Assembly: GCA_002371675.1 (NCBI GenBank) | Contig: DFGE01000036.1 | Span: forward strand, 1 to 42,913 | Direction: 5' to 3' | Length of the DNA: 42,913 nucleotides | DNA from: Clostridiales bacterium UBA3758 | GTDB lineage: Bacteria > Bacillota > Clostridia > Oscillospirales > Oscillospiraceae | Part shown: positions 24,476-32,568 of the stretch, one piece after another | Layout of the letters: each line of letters opens with the position of its first letter | How positions within the stretch are numbered: position 1 is the first letter of the stretch | The notes under the pieces: model-generated | What the model saw: the letters and a program-made list of their open reading frames with translations, nothing else | Databases searched by the model: none | What the model was told of the DNA's origin: nothing | Program-made: the position numbers and the translations under genes

Positions 24476-25834
24476 ATGTCCGATACCATTGCCGCCATCG
24501 CCACCGGCGCCCAGGTCAGCGCCATCGGCATCGTGCGCGTCTCCGGGCCAGACTCCGTCCCGCTCGCCGCGCGGCTTTTCACGCCGATGCGCGGCGCCTC
24601 GATGGATGCGCAGCCGGAGCACGCGCTCGTCTACGGCCGCCTCTGCGACCGGGAGGGACGGCTGCTCGATCTGTGCCTGTGCACCGTGAGCCGCGGCCCG
24701 AACAGCTATACCGGCGAGGACACCGCGGAATTCCAGTGCCACGGCTCCCCCGTGCTGCTGCGCACGCTGCTGGAGGAGCTCTTTGCTCTCGGCGCGCGGC
24801 AGGCCGGCCCGGGGGAATTTACCCGGCGTGCCTTTCTCAACGGCCGCCTGGGGCTTAGCGAGGCGGAGGCTGTGGCCGACCTCATCGACGCCGAGACCGC
24901 CGAGGCCGCGCGCAACGCAGCCGGTCAGCTCTCCGGCGCGGTAAGCCGACGGGTGGCGGGCGTGTATGATCTGCTCGCCGATATCAGTGCGCACTACCAC
25001 GCCGTGCTCGACTATCCGGACGAGGATATCGAGGACTTCCGTCTCGCCGCCTATGCAGGAGAGCTGGACGCTGCCATTGCGAACCTGCGCGCTCTGTTGG
25101 GCAGCTTTTCGCGCGGCAGGCTCCTCAAGTCCGGCATCCCGACGGTGCTGGTGGGCCGGCCGAACGCCGGCAAGAGCTCCCTGCTAAACGCCCTGCTGGG
25201 CTATGAGCGCGCCATTGTAACCGCCGTGCCCGGTACGACACGGGATACCATCGAGGAGAAGGTCAATCTCGGCGGGCTTTGCCTGCGCCTTACCGACACG
25301 GCCGGCATCCGCGAGACCGGAGACGAGGTGGAGCGTCTGGGCGTTGAACGCAGCCGCAGCGCCATGGCCGATGCGCAGCTTGTGCTCTGCGTGGTGGACG
25401 CGAGCGCCGCCGTGACAGAAGAGGATCTTGCCCTGATTGCCGAGTCTGAGCGCGCGCCGAAGGCGCTGCTCGTCTGGTCCAAGCGCGATCTCGCCGCCTC
25501 CGCCCCCCGGGTGGAAAGCGCTCTGCAGCAGGTCTCTGTGAGCTGCGTGACCGGAGAGGGGCTCGCTCAGCTCGAGGAGGAGATCCGCCGCCTGTTCCCG
25601 CTGCCCGCCGTCCCCGCGGGGGAGATCCTCACCAACGCCCGCCAGGCCGAGGCCGTGGGGCGCGCGCTCGAGGCCCTGGAGGCCGCGCGCGGCGCAATGC
25701 GCGAGGGGCAGACCCCCGACATCGTGCTCACCGAGGCGGAGGGAGCAATGGCCGCCATCGGCGAGCTCACCGGGCGCAGCGTCCGCGAGGACGTGACCGA
25801 CCGCATCTTCCGCCGCTTCTGCGTGGGAAAGTAA
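24476..25834 (+). CDS. mnmE: tRNA modification GTPase MnmE
   Basis: A 452-residue MnmE (TrmE). It has an N-terminal formyl-THF-binding domain (TIAAIATGAQVSAIGIVRVS), helical domain, and an inserted G domain with P-loop GRPNAGKSSLLNAL near residue 223, switch region TTRDTIEE, DTAGIRET and SKRD (G4-like). The C-terminal end FCVGK is the conserved C-x-GK tail. With MnmG it modifies uridine 34 of tRNAs reading NNA/NNG codons. The ATG at 24476 follows GGAAGGAAGG. No mnmG or jag is adjacent downstream, where a MITE-like element lies. Confidence 0.95.
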   Translation: MSDTIAAIATGAQVSAIGIVRVSGPDSVPLAARLFTPMRGASMDAQPEHALVYGRLCDREGRLLDLCLCTVSRGPNSYTGEDTAEFQCHGSPVLLRTLLEELFALGARQAGPGEFTRRAFLNGRLGLSEAEAVADLIDAETAEAARNAAGQLSGAVSRRVAGVYDLLADISAHYHAVLDYPDEDIEDFRLAAYAGELDAAIANLRALLGSFSRGRLLKSGIPTVLVGRPNAGKSSLLNALLGYERAIVTAVPGTTRDTIEEKVNLGGLCLRLTDTAGIRETGDEVERLGVERSRSAMADAQLVLCVVDASAAVTEEDLALIAESERAPKALLVWSKRDLAASAPRVESALQQVSVSCVTGEGLAQLEEEIRRLFPLPAVPAGEILTNARQAEAVGRALEALEAARGAMREGQTPDIVLTEAEGAMAAIGELTGRSVREDVTDRIFRRFCVGK

Positions 25835-25846
25835 AGGAAGCAACAT

Positions 25847-26087
25847 AAAAAGGGTCTGCTGCAAAATTAGGATGAGCGCTAAAATGTGTGCCTGCGTTCG
25901 CAGGGGCGACGGCTCTGCCCCGCCCGGCGGTGCAACAGTATACACATAAAAAATGTTCGGCGAATTCGCAGAATGTACGAATACGCCGAACATTTTTCCA
26001 TTCATGTTGCTTGATGCTGCCGGGAGGGCACAAGGCCCTCCCCTGCGATGCAGCCAGGGTCTTCGCATTTTGCAACAGTCCCTTTTT
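25847..26087. mobile_element. MITE-like element, family 3 (241 bp, 21-bp inverted ends)
   Basis: The left end AAAAAGGGTCTGCTGCAAAAT and the right end, reversed, AAAAAGGGACTGTTGCAAAAT differ at three bases or fewer. The interior holds a strong hairpin, AAAAATGTTCGGCG pairing with CGCCGAACATTTTT. No coding capacity. It fills the space between convergent mnmE and the GntR gene. Confidence 0.7.
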
Positions 26088-26103
26088 CCTGTCAGCTTCA
26101 GCT

Positions 26104-26835
26104 TTAATGCTGCAGCGAGCGGAAAGGATCCGTCCCCACGTCGCTGAGGCTCGTAAAGTTCAGGCTCGTGCTTACATGCTCACCCATGGACTGGCGCGCG
26201 AGCTCCGGCATACGCATGCGAATCGCCGAGACCACAGAGGTGTGGTTATAGGCGACGCTGCTCAGCCAGGGGTTGGCCTCGTTTGCTGCTTGACCGACAA
26301 ACTCGATCATGGAAGACTGGTACATCGTGAGCTTCGGCAGGATCTGCTCGTATGCCTGGATGATATACACATTGCGGGTTGCGTCGATGATCAGGCGGTG
26401 GAAGGGCATGTCCGTCTCACGCATGCCGCGGATGTCGCGCCGCAGGACGCTGTCCTGATAGGCGTCGGCCAGCATGGTAAGCTCGCGGACGGTGGCCTCC
26501 TCTGCGGTGGTGGCGCAGATGGCAGCGGCCTCGCTCTCGATGGCGCTGCGCACACGGTAAAGGTCGATCATATCGGTGATGCTCAGATCCAGCACGAAGC
26601 TGCCGGTCTGGCCGGGATGGCTCACCACAAAGCCGATCTCGGCAAGACTGCCGATCGCTTCGGCCACCGGCGTGCGCGACACGCCGAGGTTGGATGCCAT
26701 CTGGTTGACGTTAAGCTTTGTCCCCGGAGCGATCCGAAGGCTGACAATCTCATCATAGAGCAGCTTCATTACGAGATCGCGCAGCTTGGCGTCCGGATTC
26801 TCCTCCATGTGTTTTCTGAGTGTGACTCTGTCCAT
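26104..26835 (-). CDS. GntR-family transcriptional regulator, FadR/FCD subgroup
   Basis: A 243-residue regulator. The N-terminal winged helix-turn-helix shows LRIAPGTKLNVNQMASNLGV and SRTPVAEAIGSLAEIGFV (residues about 35-75). The C-terminal all-helical FCD ligand domain has a metal-site pattern (RVRSAIESEAAAI, DMPFHRLIIDATRN). Such proteins respond to small acids and control their catabolic genes. The ATG at 26835 follows GGAGGATT. Target genes are not evident; the divergent aminotransferase or its own gene are candidates. Confidence 0.9.
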   Translation of the reverse strand: MDRVTLRKHMEENPDAKLRDLVMKLLYDEIVSLRIAPGTKLNVNQMASNLGVSRTPVAEAIGSLAEIGFVVSHPGQTGSFVLDLSITDMIDLYRVRSAIESEAAAICATTAEEATVRELTMLADAYQDSVLRRDIRGMRETDMPFHRLIIDATRNVYIIQAYEQILPKLTMYQSSMIEFVGQAANEANPWLSSVAYNHTSVVSAIRMRMPELARQSMGEHVSTSLNFTSLSDVGTDPFRSLQH

Positions 26836-26914
26836 ACAGAATCCTCCATTCTGCGGCGCTGTGCGCGCGGCCACAGCTTTCGCGCGCGATCGGCTTCCCG
26901 TCGTTTGAATGATA

Positions 26915-26943
26915 CGAGCATACACGATTGTCCTGTTTTTGTC
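26915..26943 (-). promoter_or_regulatory. Promoter of the GntR gene
   Basis: Reverse strand: -35 TTGACA (26943-26938), 17-bp spacer, -10 TATGCT (26920-26915). Confidence 0.75.
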
Positions 26944-27261
26944 AACAAAAAATGAATATTTTTTGGAAATAAGTGAAGATTTCTGTGCCTTTCTTTCCCC
27001 TTTCAGCGAATTATTTCAAAAACTGGCATCGTTTTCATCCTGCGGGAATTCTGGATTTTTTGTCCTATCTTGGGTTGACATGTACTGAAAGCGGGCTCCC
27101 TTCCAGCTATTTCCATTTTGTATATTGGCTCGTATATACGTATTTTTATTCACTATTTTCATGTAAATACGGTCGAATTTCTGTTATTCGATGAAAACCG
27201 CGAAAAAACTGCGGTGCTGCGCGAAAAACCGGGATCCGCACAAAAATAGCGCGCTCCGCTC
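26944..27261. other. AT-rich divergent intergenic region without a gene
   Basis: About 320 bases, much richer in AT than the rest, between the GntR gene and the aminotransferase. It holds a perfect palindrome CGTATATACG (about 27131-27140) and the octamer GCTCGTAT, which also occurs at the GntR -10 region on the other strand. No credible reading frame; the small open frames lack ribosome binding sites. Confidence 0.5.
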
Positions 27262-27290
27262 TTGACCTCGCGCGGGAAAAGGATTAAACT
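27262..27290 (+). promoter_or_regulatory. Promoter of the aminotransferase gene
   Basis: -35 TTGACC (27262-27267), 17-bp spacer, -10 TAAACT (27285-27290). Confidence 0.6.
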
Positions 27291-27324
27291 TCCTACATTG
27301 ATCCTGCAGAAAAGAGGGAACATC

Positions 27325-28494
27325 GTGAAACAGCTCTCCTCCCGCACCGCGGGCTTTACCGATTCCGTCATCCGGCGCATGACGCGCGTCTCCAATCAGT
27401 ACGGCGCCGTGAACCTCAGTCAGGGCTTCCCGGACTTCAATCCTCCCAAGCCGCTGCTCGACCGGCTCAGCCGGGTCGCCTACGAGGACAAGCACCAGTA
27501 CTCCATCACCTGGGGCGCGCAAAACCTGCGCGAGGCCCTCGCCCGCAAGCAGAGCCGCTTCATGGCTCACCCCGTTGATCCCGGCAGTGAGATCGTGATC
27601 ACCTGCGGCAGCACCGAGGCCATGATGTGCGCGGTCATGACCGTGACCGACCCGGGCGACAAGATTATCGTCTTCTCCCCCTTCTACGAAAACTACGGCG
27701 CGGACGTGATCCTCTCCGGCGCTGATCCCATCTATGTGCCGCTCTACCCGCCCGCATTCAACTTCAAAGCTGAAGATCTGGAGGCAGCTTTCCGCCAGAA
27801 CCCCAAGGCGCTCATCCTCTGCAACCCCTCCAACCCCAGCGGCAAGGTGTTCACGCGGGAGGAGCTGCTGTTCATCGCGGAGCTTGCCGAGCGCTACGAT
27901 GCCTACGTCATCACCGACGAGGTCTACGAGCACATCGTCTATCAGCCGCACGAGCACGTGTATTTTGCCACGCTGCCCGGCATGTGGGAGCGCACGCTCA
28001 GCTGCTCCTCCCTCTCCAAGACCTACTCCATCACCGGTTGGCGCCTGGGCTACATCATTGCCCCGCCGCAGATCATCGACACCGCCCGCAAGGTGCACGA
28101 CTTCCTCACCGTGGGCGCGGCCGCGCCGCTGCAGGAGGCCGTGATTCCCGGTCTCGAGATGGGGCAGGACTACTACGACGCACTGCGCGAGCTCTACACC
28201 GGCAAGCGCGATCTGCTCTGCCGCGGCCTTGACACGATCGGCATCCCGCACAACGTCCCCCAGGGCGCGTACTATGTGATGCTGGACATATCGCACTTCG
28301 GGTACGAAAGCGACCTGGAGTTCTGCGAGGTGCTGGCGCGCGACGTCGGCGTCGGCGCGGTGCCTGGCTCGAGCTTCTTCCGCGAGGACGTGAACCATCT
28401 CATCCGGCTTCACTTCGCCAAGGAGGACGCCACGCTCAACGAAGCGCTCAACCGCCTCGAGAGCATCTACCGCAAGATCCCCGCGAGGAAATAA
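27325..28494 (+). CDS. PLP-dependent aminotransferase, class I/II
   Basis: A 389-residue fold-type I aminotransferase. Signature regions: NLSQGFPDFNPP near residue 34, ILCNPSNPSGKVFTREEL near 165, ITDEVYEHIVY near 197, SSLSKTYSITGWRLGY near 230 (PLP lysine in SLSK) and IRLHFAKED near 362. The pattern resembles methionine, kynurenine or glutamine-phenylpyruvate aminotransferases; the substrate cannot be fixed. The start is the GTG at 27325 after AGAGGG; the frame continues upstream but crosses the promoter. It lies divergent from a GntR/FCD regulator. Confidence 0.88.
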   Translation: MKQLSSRTAGFTDSVIRRMTRVSNQYGAVNLSQGFPDFNPPKPLLDRLSRVAYEDKHQYSITWGAQNLREALARKQSRFMAHPVDPGSEIVITCGSTEAMMCAVMTVTDPGDKIIVFSPFYENYGADVILSGADPIYVPLYPPAFNFKAEDLEAAFRQNPKALILCNPSNPSGKVFTREELLFIAELAERYDAYVITDEVYEHIVYQPHEHVYFATLPGMWERTLSCSSLSKTYSITGWRLGYIIAPPQIIDTARKVHDFLTVGAAAPLQEAVIPGLEMGQDYYDALRELYTGKRDLLCRGLDTIGIPHNVPQGAYYVMLDISHFGYESDLEFCEVLARDVGVGAVPGSSFFREDVNHLIRLHFAKEDATLNEALNRLESIYRKIPARK

Positions 28495-28566
28495 CAGGTT
28501 CGCTGTTATACAGAATTCTGACCGCAGCAACCCCCTGCGATCCGGGTTGGACACGCACGGGAAGAT

Positions 28567-28596
28567 AAGCTGTCGGCAAAGTGTCGACAGCCTGAA
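28567..28596. repeat. Palindromic intergenic repeat, copy B
   Basis: Runs AAGCTGTCGGC, spacer, GTCGACAGCCTGAA and leads straight into a terminator stem. Same family as 16042-16070. Confidence 0.65.
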
Positions 28597-28640
28597 CCTC
28601 CGTTCGGAGCAAGTCCGAACGGAGGTTTTGTTCTTTTTCA
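28595..28640 (+). terminator. Aminotransferase terminator
   Basis: A perfect 14-bp stem AACCTCCGTTCGGA / TCCGAACGGAGGTT, then TTGTTCTTTTT. Confidence 0.88.
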
Positions 28641-28646
28641 GTATCA

Positions 28647-28807
28647 TACTAAAACCTGATAAGAAGAAGACAAAGATTTGCGAGATGGATTTGTGCCAGA
28701 CAAGGCGCCTTCCGCAGAGCATAATGGAGATATATGGTCAAGGAAGGCAACGCAGTATGGCGCAAATCCAGCCGCAAAGATTGTCTGATTTCTATTAGGT
28801 TTCAGTA
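28647..28807. mobile_element. MITE family 2, short copy (161 bp)
   Basis: Ends TACTAAAACCTGATAA and ATTAGGTTTCAGTA, flanked by TCA on both sides (28644-28646 and 28808-28810). Internal pairing GGATTTGTGCC with GGCGCAAATCC. The right-hand TCA is the complement of the TGA stop of the AEC gene. Confidence 0.78.
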
Positions 28808-29746
28808 TCAATACATGCCCAGGCTCTTGAAGAGATAGCACCAGAGGAACATCGTGAGCGAGCAGAACAGGCTCGTCATGACAACGATATTGCCGGCAAG
28901 CTCGGCATCGCCGCCCATCTGCTCGGCCATGGTGAAGGAGGCCACTGCCGTGGGCGAGGCGAAGGCTGCGAGCAGCGCGGCAAACTCCATGCCGCGGAAG
29001 CCGAGCAGCGCTGCGCCCGTGAGCGCCAGCGCGGGGAACACGACCAGACGCCCCAGGCAGACCGAAACGAGTCTGGCTCCCTGGCCGCGAAAGCTCGAGA
29101 AACGGAAAAACGCGCCGAGCAGAAAGAGCATCAGGGGGCTTGCCACGCGCGACAGATCGCGCACGGCGTGCTCCACACCCGCGGGGAGCTTGAGTCCGAC
29201 CAACAGCGCCAGCACACCGGCGGCGCTGCCAAGCACGAGGGGGTTTTTCAGACAGTCGAGCAGCAGCGTGCCGCGACTTCGCTTCTCTCCGCTGCAGCTC
29301 TCGAGCGTGAGCACCGCCAGGATGTTGAACAGCGGCACCACCACTGCCGCCAGCACTGCCACGACCCCCGCGTCCCCGTTCGGCAGCAGGCTTGTCACCA
29401 CCGGGAAGCCGAGAATCAGGAAATTGGAGCGATACAAGCCCTGGATCACCACGCCGCGCTGCGGAAGCTCCTTCACGAACAGCCGCCCGAGGAGCCAGCT
29501 GAAGAGATAGACGCCGAGCACCGCAAGCACGCTGTAGAGCATGAGGGCTGGCCGCACGGAGCTGGAGAGATCCGAGGCGTAGATGTTGTAAAAGCACATG
29601 ATCGGCATGAAAACCTTGAAGGCGACCGCGTTCATCCGCGGTACCTCCGTCTCGCGGATGATCCCGGCGTGCCTGGCAAGGACGCCCACGCCGAGCATGA
29701 GGAACACGGGCAGGATCGCGTTGAAACAGATGAGGAAATTCTCCAT
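28808..29746 (-). CDS. AEC-family transporter (auxin efflux carrier-like)
   Basis: A 312-residue membrane protein with ten predicted helices in two halves of five. N-terminal FNAILPVFLMLGVGVLARHAG, FKVFMPIMCFYNIY near 45 and the mid-protein LLDCLKNPLVLGSAAGVLALL near 155 are typical of AEC permeases. These carry malate, malonate and related organic acids in bacteria; the substrate is unknown. GAAGGAGG precedes the ATG. The TGA stop is shared with the target duplication of a MITE. Confidence 0.88.
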   Translation of the reverse strand: MENFLICFNAILPVFLMLGVGVLARHAGIIRETEVPRMNAVAFKVFMPIMCFYNIYASDLSSSVRPALMLYSVLAVLGVYLFSWLLGRLFVKELPQRGVVIQGLYRSNFLILGFPVVTSLLPNGDAGVVAVLAAVVVPLFNILAVLTLESCSGEKRSRGTLLLDCLKNPLVLGSAAGVLALLVGLKLPAGVEHAVRDLSRVASPLMLFLLGAFFRFSSFRGQGARLVSVCLGRLVVFPALALTGAALLGFRGMEFAALLAAFASPTAVASFTMAEQMGGDAELAGNIVVMTSLFCSLTMFLWCYLFKSLGMY

Positions 29747-29899
29747 CCGGCAGCCTCCTTCTCTTGTATGCCGTCACGCCGCCGTGACGCTGTATAAAAC
29801 CGTCCTCCGCGTGGCATACTGATCATGCGCCGGTACATATCCTTCTGCGGCAGCATAGGATGCAGTACGGGCGACTGGTTTTGCGGAGAGTGAAAGCAA

Positions 29900-30250
29900 A
29901 TGGTCAAACGAGGAGATATCTTTTACGCGGATCTCAGCCCTGTCGTCGGCAGTGAGCAGGGCGGCATGCGCCCGGTGCTGATCGTGCAGAACGACACCGG
30001 CAACCGCCACAGCCCCACCGTGATCGCCGCGGCGATCACCAGTCAGACCGGCAAGGCGCGCCTGCCGACGCATATCCGCCTGTCCGGGCCGGAGGTCGGC
30101 CTCAACCGCGACAGTGTGATTCTGCTCGAGCAGATCCGCACCCTGGACAAATCCCGCCTGCGCGAGCGCATGGGGCATCTCGACGAGGGCGCCATGTCCG
30201 CGGTGGACAGCGCCCTGGCCGTGAGCTTCGGCCTGCAGGCGCGCGATTAG
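29900..30250 (+). CDS. mazF: MazF/PemK-type endoribonuclease toxin, no adjacent antitoxin
   Basis: A 116-residue MazF (NdoA/EndoA type). VKRGDIFYADLSPVVGSEQG, GMRPVLIVQND (catalytic Arg), IAAAITSQ (catalytic Thr) and DSVILLEQIRTLDKSRL are conserved. It cleaves mRNA at short sequence motifs. A MazE or CopG-like antitoxin gene normally sits just upstream, but the roughly 150 bases between this gene and the AEC gene contain no such frame, so it is an orphan here. The ribosome binding site is GGAGAG. It is followed by a terminator. Confidence 0.92.
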   Translation: MVKRGDIFYADLSPVVGSEQGGMRPVLIVQNDTGNRHSPTVIAAAITSQTGKARLPTHIRLSGPEVGLNRDSVILLEQIRTLDKSRLRERMGHLDEGAMSAVDSALAVSFGLQARD

Positions 30251-30261
30251 AATAGTTCCGG

Positions 30262-30297
30262 CGCTCCGCCCATACGCTGTATGGACGGGGCGTTTTT
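30262..30297 (+). terminator. mazF terminator
   Basis: Stem CGCTCCGCCCATAC / GTATGGACGGGGCG (one G-T pair and one mismatch) followed by TTTTT. Confidence 0.8.
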
Positions 30298-30341
30298 GCG
30301 GCTGCCTCCCTCCGGGGCGGCGCCGGGAAAGGGGCTATTAT

Positions 30342-30839
30342 ATGGACATTCCCATCTTCGACGGCGGCACTGTGATCGGACGGCTCGCACTCCGGCGCGA
30401 GGGGCTCTACACGGTGCTCGAGGCATTTCTGCCCGCGCAGAAGGGCCTGCGGCGGCTTTGGGTCGCCGGCGGCGGAAAGAGCGCGGATCTCGGTCTCTGC
30501 GAGCCGCGGGAGGACGGGCTGCACTTTCGCCGCGCTTACAGCCGTGCAGCGCTCGCGGCGCTCCCCTCCCCACTCGAGCGCGCCGCGCTGGACGCCGTGC
30601 CCGCGGAGTCGGAGCCGCTCTCCCCCGCACCGCCTCCCGTTCCGGCTGCGCCTGCCGCTGAGCCGGAGCATTCGCCCGCGCCGCCGCACAGGCGCGCGGA
30701 CTGGCTCCCGCTCCCGGACGGATCGCTCTTCTCTCCCGCGCGCGGTCTGCTCGCCCTGCCCTGCGCGCTGCGAAAGAAGCGCACCGGGGTGCGGATTCTG
30801 CTCATCGGCGGAAGGGAGTATATGATATTTCATACTTGA
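30342..30839 (+). CDS. Hypothetical protein with Pro/Ala-rich linker
   Basis: A 165-residue protein of unknown family. An N-terminal domain (residues 1-85, DGGTVIGRLALRREGLY, FLPAQKGLRRLWVAGG) is followed by a Pro/Ala/Glu-rich linker (about 88-122) and a C-terminal segment (DWLPLPDGSLFSPARGLLAL). No signal peptide or membrane segment. It lies between mazF (terminator between them) and pdp, whose -35 box overlaps its stop codon. The ribosome binding site is poor (GGGG at -10). Codon use looks genuine. Confidence 0.6.
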   Translation: MDIPIFDGGTVIGRLALRREGLYTVLEAFLPAQKGLRRLWVAGGGKSADLGLCEPREDGLHFRRAYSRAALAALPSPLERAALDAVPAESEPLSPAPPPVPAAPAAEPEHSPAPPHRRADWLPLPDGSLFSPARGLLALPCALRKKRTGVRILLIGGREYMIFHT

Positions 30840-30864
30840 GAAAAGCAGCGCATCGTTGTATACT
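30836..30864 (+). promoter_or_regulatory. pdp promoter (SigA)
   Basis: -35 TTGAGA (30836-30841), 17-bp spacer, -10 TATACT (30859-30864). Confidence 0.7.
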
Positions 30865-30917
30865 GGATATTATCAAAAAATCCGCCCGAGCGGCGGGGCG
30901 AAGGAGGCTTTTGCGCA

Positions 30918-32222
30918 ATGCAGATGACCGATCTGATCGTGAAGAAAAGAGACGGCGGTGCGCTGACAGACGAAGAGATCAATTTTATGATTCAGGGCTA
31001 CACCAGAGGTGAGATCCCGGACTATCAGATGTCCGCCATGTGCATGGCGATCCTCCTGCGCGGCATGGACGACAGGGAGACCCTGGCCATGACGATGGCC
31101 ATGATGCACTCGGGAGAGACGCTTGACCTCAGCCCCATCCGCGGCGTAAAGGCGGACAAGCACTCCACCGGCGGCGTCGGCGACAAGACCAGTCTCGTGC
31201 TCTGCCCGATGGTCGCTGCAGCGGGCGTGAAGATCGCCAAGATGTCCGGCCGCGGCCTGGGGCACACCGGCGGCACCATCGACAAGCTGGAGAGCTTCCC
31301 CGGCTTCTCCACCGCCATCAGCGAGGAGACCTTCTTCGACAACGTCAACCGCATCGGCATCGCCATCATGGGGCAGACGGCCGACCTTGTCCCGGCGGAC
31401 AAGAAGATTTACGCCCTGCGCGACGTGACGGGCACCGTGCCCTCCATCCCGCTCATCGTCTCCTCCATCATGTCCAAGAAGCTCGCTTCCGGCGCGGACG
31501 TGATCGTGCTGGACGTCAAGTGCGGCGACGGCGCCTTTATGAAAACCGAGGATGACGCCCGCGAGCTCGCCCGCGGCCTCACGCGCATCGGCCGCCTCGC
31601 CGGGCGGAAGTGCGCAGCGGTCATCACCGATATGGATCAGCCGCTCGGCTTCGCGGTGGGCAACGCCGTGGAGGTCAAGGAGGCGCTCGCCGTGCTGCGC
31701 GGCGAACAGGAGGGCGATCTGCTGGAGCTCTGCCTCACGCTCGGCGGCTGCATGCTGGCCGAGGGCGGCCTCGCCGCGGGCATCGAGGACGCGCGCGAGC
31801 GCCTGCTGCAGACGATCCGGGATGGCAGCGCGCTGCGGAAGCTGGCCGAAATGGTCGAGGCCCAGGGCGGCGACTCCGCCGCGGTCTACGACCCCTCCCT
31901 GCTGCCGGACGCGGCCTTCAAGCTCGAGGTGCCCTCCCTCAAGGGAGGCTATGTCGGGAGGATCCACGCCGAGGACGTGGGCCTCGTGAGCATGCACCTC
32001 GGCGGCGGCCGCGCCACCAAGGAGAGCAGCATCGATCTCTCCGTCGGCGTCGTGCTGAAAAAGAAGGTCGGCGACTATGTGGAAGCCGGCGAGAGCCTCG
32101 GCACTGTGCACGCCTCCTCCGAGGAGAAGGGGCGCGAGGCCGTGGAGCTGCTGCGCAATTGCTTTGAGTTCTCCGACGAGCCGGTGGAACGCCCGTCCTT
32201 CATCAAGGACATCATCCGCTGA
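30918..32222 (+). CDS. pdp: Pyrimidine-nucleoside phosphorylase
   Basis: A 434-residue enzyme of the thymidine/pyrimidine phosphorylase family. KADKHSTGGVGDKTS near 80-94 (phosphate and nucleoside site), MSGRGLGHTGGTIDKLES near 113-130, and C-terminal domain PSLKGGYVGRIHAEDVG are conserved. It splits uridine or thymidine with phosphate into base and (deoxy)ribose-1-phosphate. GAAGGAGG precedes the ATG at a 10-base distance. A nucleoside hydrolase lies 1.8 kb downstream, so the area has a nucleoside-salvage theme, though the genes are not one operon. Confidence 0.94.
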   Translation: MQMTDLIVKKRDGGALTDEEINFMIQGYTRGEIPDYQMSAMCMAILLRGMDDRETLAMTMAMMHSGETLDLSPIRGVKADKHSTGGVGDKTSLVLCPMVAAAGVKIAKMSGRGLGHTGGTIDKLESFPGFSTAISEETFFDNVNRIGIAIMGQTADLVPADKKIYALRDVTGTVPSIPLIVSSIMSKKLASGADVIVLDVKCGDGAFMKTEDDARELARGLTRIGRLAGRKCAAVITDMDQPLGFAVGNAVEVKEALAVLRGEQEGDLLELCLTLGGCMLAEGGLAAGIEDARERLLQTIRDGSALRKLAEMVEAQGGDSAAVYDPSLLPDAAFKLEVPSLKGGYVGRIHAEDVGLVSMHLGGGRATKESSIDLSVGVVLKKKVGDYVEAGESLGTVHASSEEKGREAVELLRNCFEFSDEPVERPSFIKDIIR

Positions 32223-32243
32223 CACGATACATCGTTTCTCACT

Positions 32244-32264
32244 CTGCCGACAAAGATCCGACAG
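32244..32264. repeat. Palindromic intergenic repeat, copy D (degenerate)
   Basis: CTGCCGACAAAG followed by ATCCGACAG, related to 16042-16070 and likewise followed by a strong hairpin. Confidence 0.5.
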
Positions 32265-32273
32265 TTTGATACA

Positions 32274-32305
32274 CCGCACGGCGGCACGACTGTGCCGCCG
32301 TGCGG
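32274..32305. repeat. GC-rich hairpin repeat, copy 1
   Basis: A perfect 14-bp stem CCGCACGGCGGCAC / GTGCCGCCGTGCGG with loop GACT, repeated at 32514-32545. Two more hairpins follow: 32313-32343 (GTCAAAAAAGTCC / GGACTTTTTTGAC) and 32361-32383 (GCATTTTGC / GCAAAATGC). No gene lies in 32223-32568. Confidence 0.8.
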
Positions 32306-32388
32306 TCAGCTTGTCAAAAAAGTCCATACCGGACTTTTTTGACTGCGCTTCAGCCGCCGAGCATTTTGCTTCAGGCAAAATGCTGTTA

Positions 32389-32432
32389 CCGGAAAAGCCC
32401 GAAATGTCGGGCTTTTCCGGCGGCGGTTTTTT
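32389..32432 (+). terminator. pdp terminator (best candidate in a hairpin cluster)
   Basis: A 14-bp stem CCGGAAAAGCCCGA / TCGGGCTTTTCCGG followed by CGGCGGTTTTTT. Confidence 0.7.
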
Positions 32433-32513
32433 GTATTCGAGGCGGGCCTTGCCCCCTCGAGCTCCCCCGCTGCTCTGTCCTCCCGCCTTATTGCAGGTTC
32501 TTTGACAGTCTCA

Positions 32514-32545
32514 CCGCACGGCGGCACAACTGTGCCGCCGTGCGG
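32514..32545. repeat. GC-rich hairpin repeat, copy 2
   Basis: Same 14-bp stem as 32274-32305 with loop AACT. It ends the minus-strand acyltransferase gene and may act as its terminator, though no T-tail is present. Confidence 0.8.
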
Positions 32546-32568
32546 AGCTTTATATTCTCTTATTCTCG

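Noticed and set aside
30300..30840. Toxin-antitoxin pair formed by mazF and the following 165-residue protein
   Set aside because: A terminator with a T-run separates them, and the downstream protein has no antitoxin-like DNA-binding pattern.
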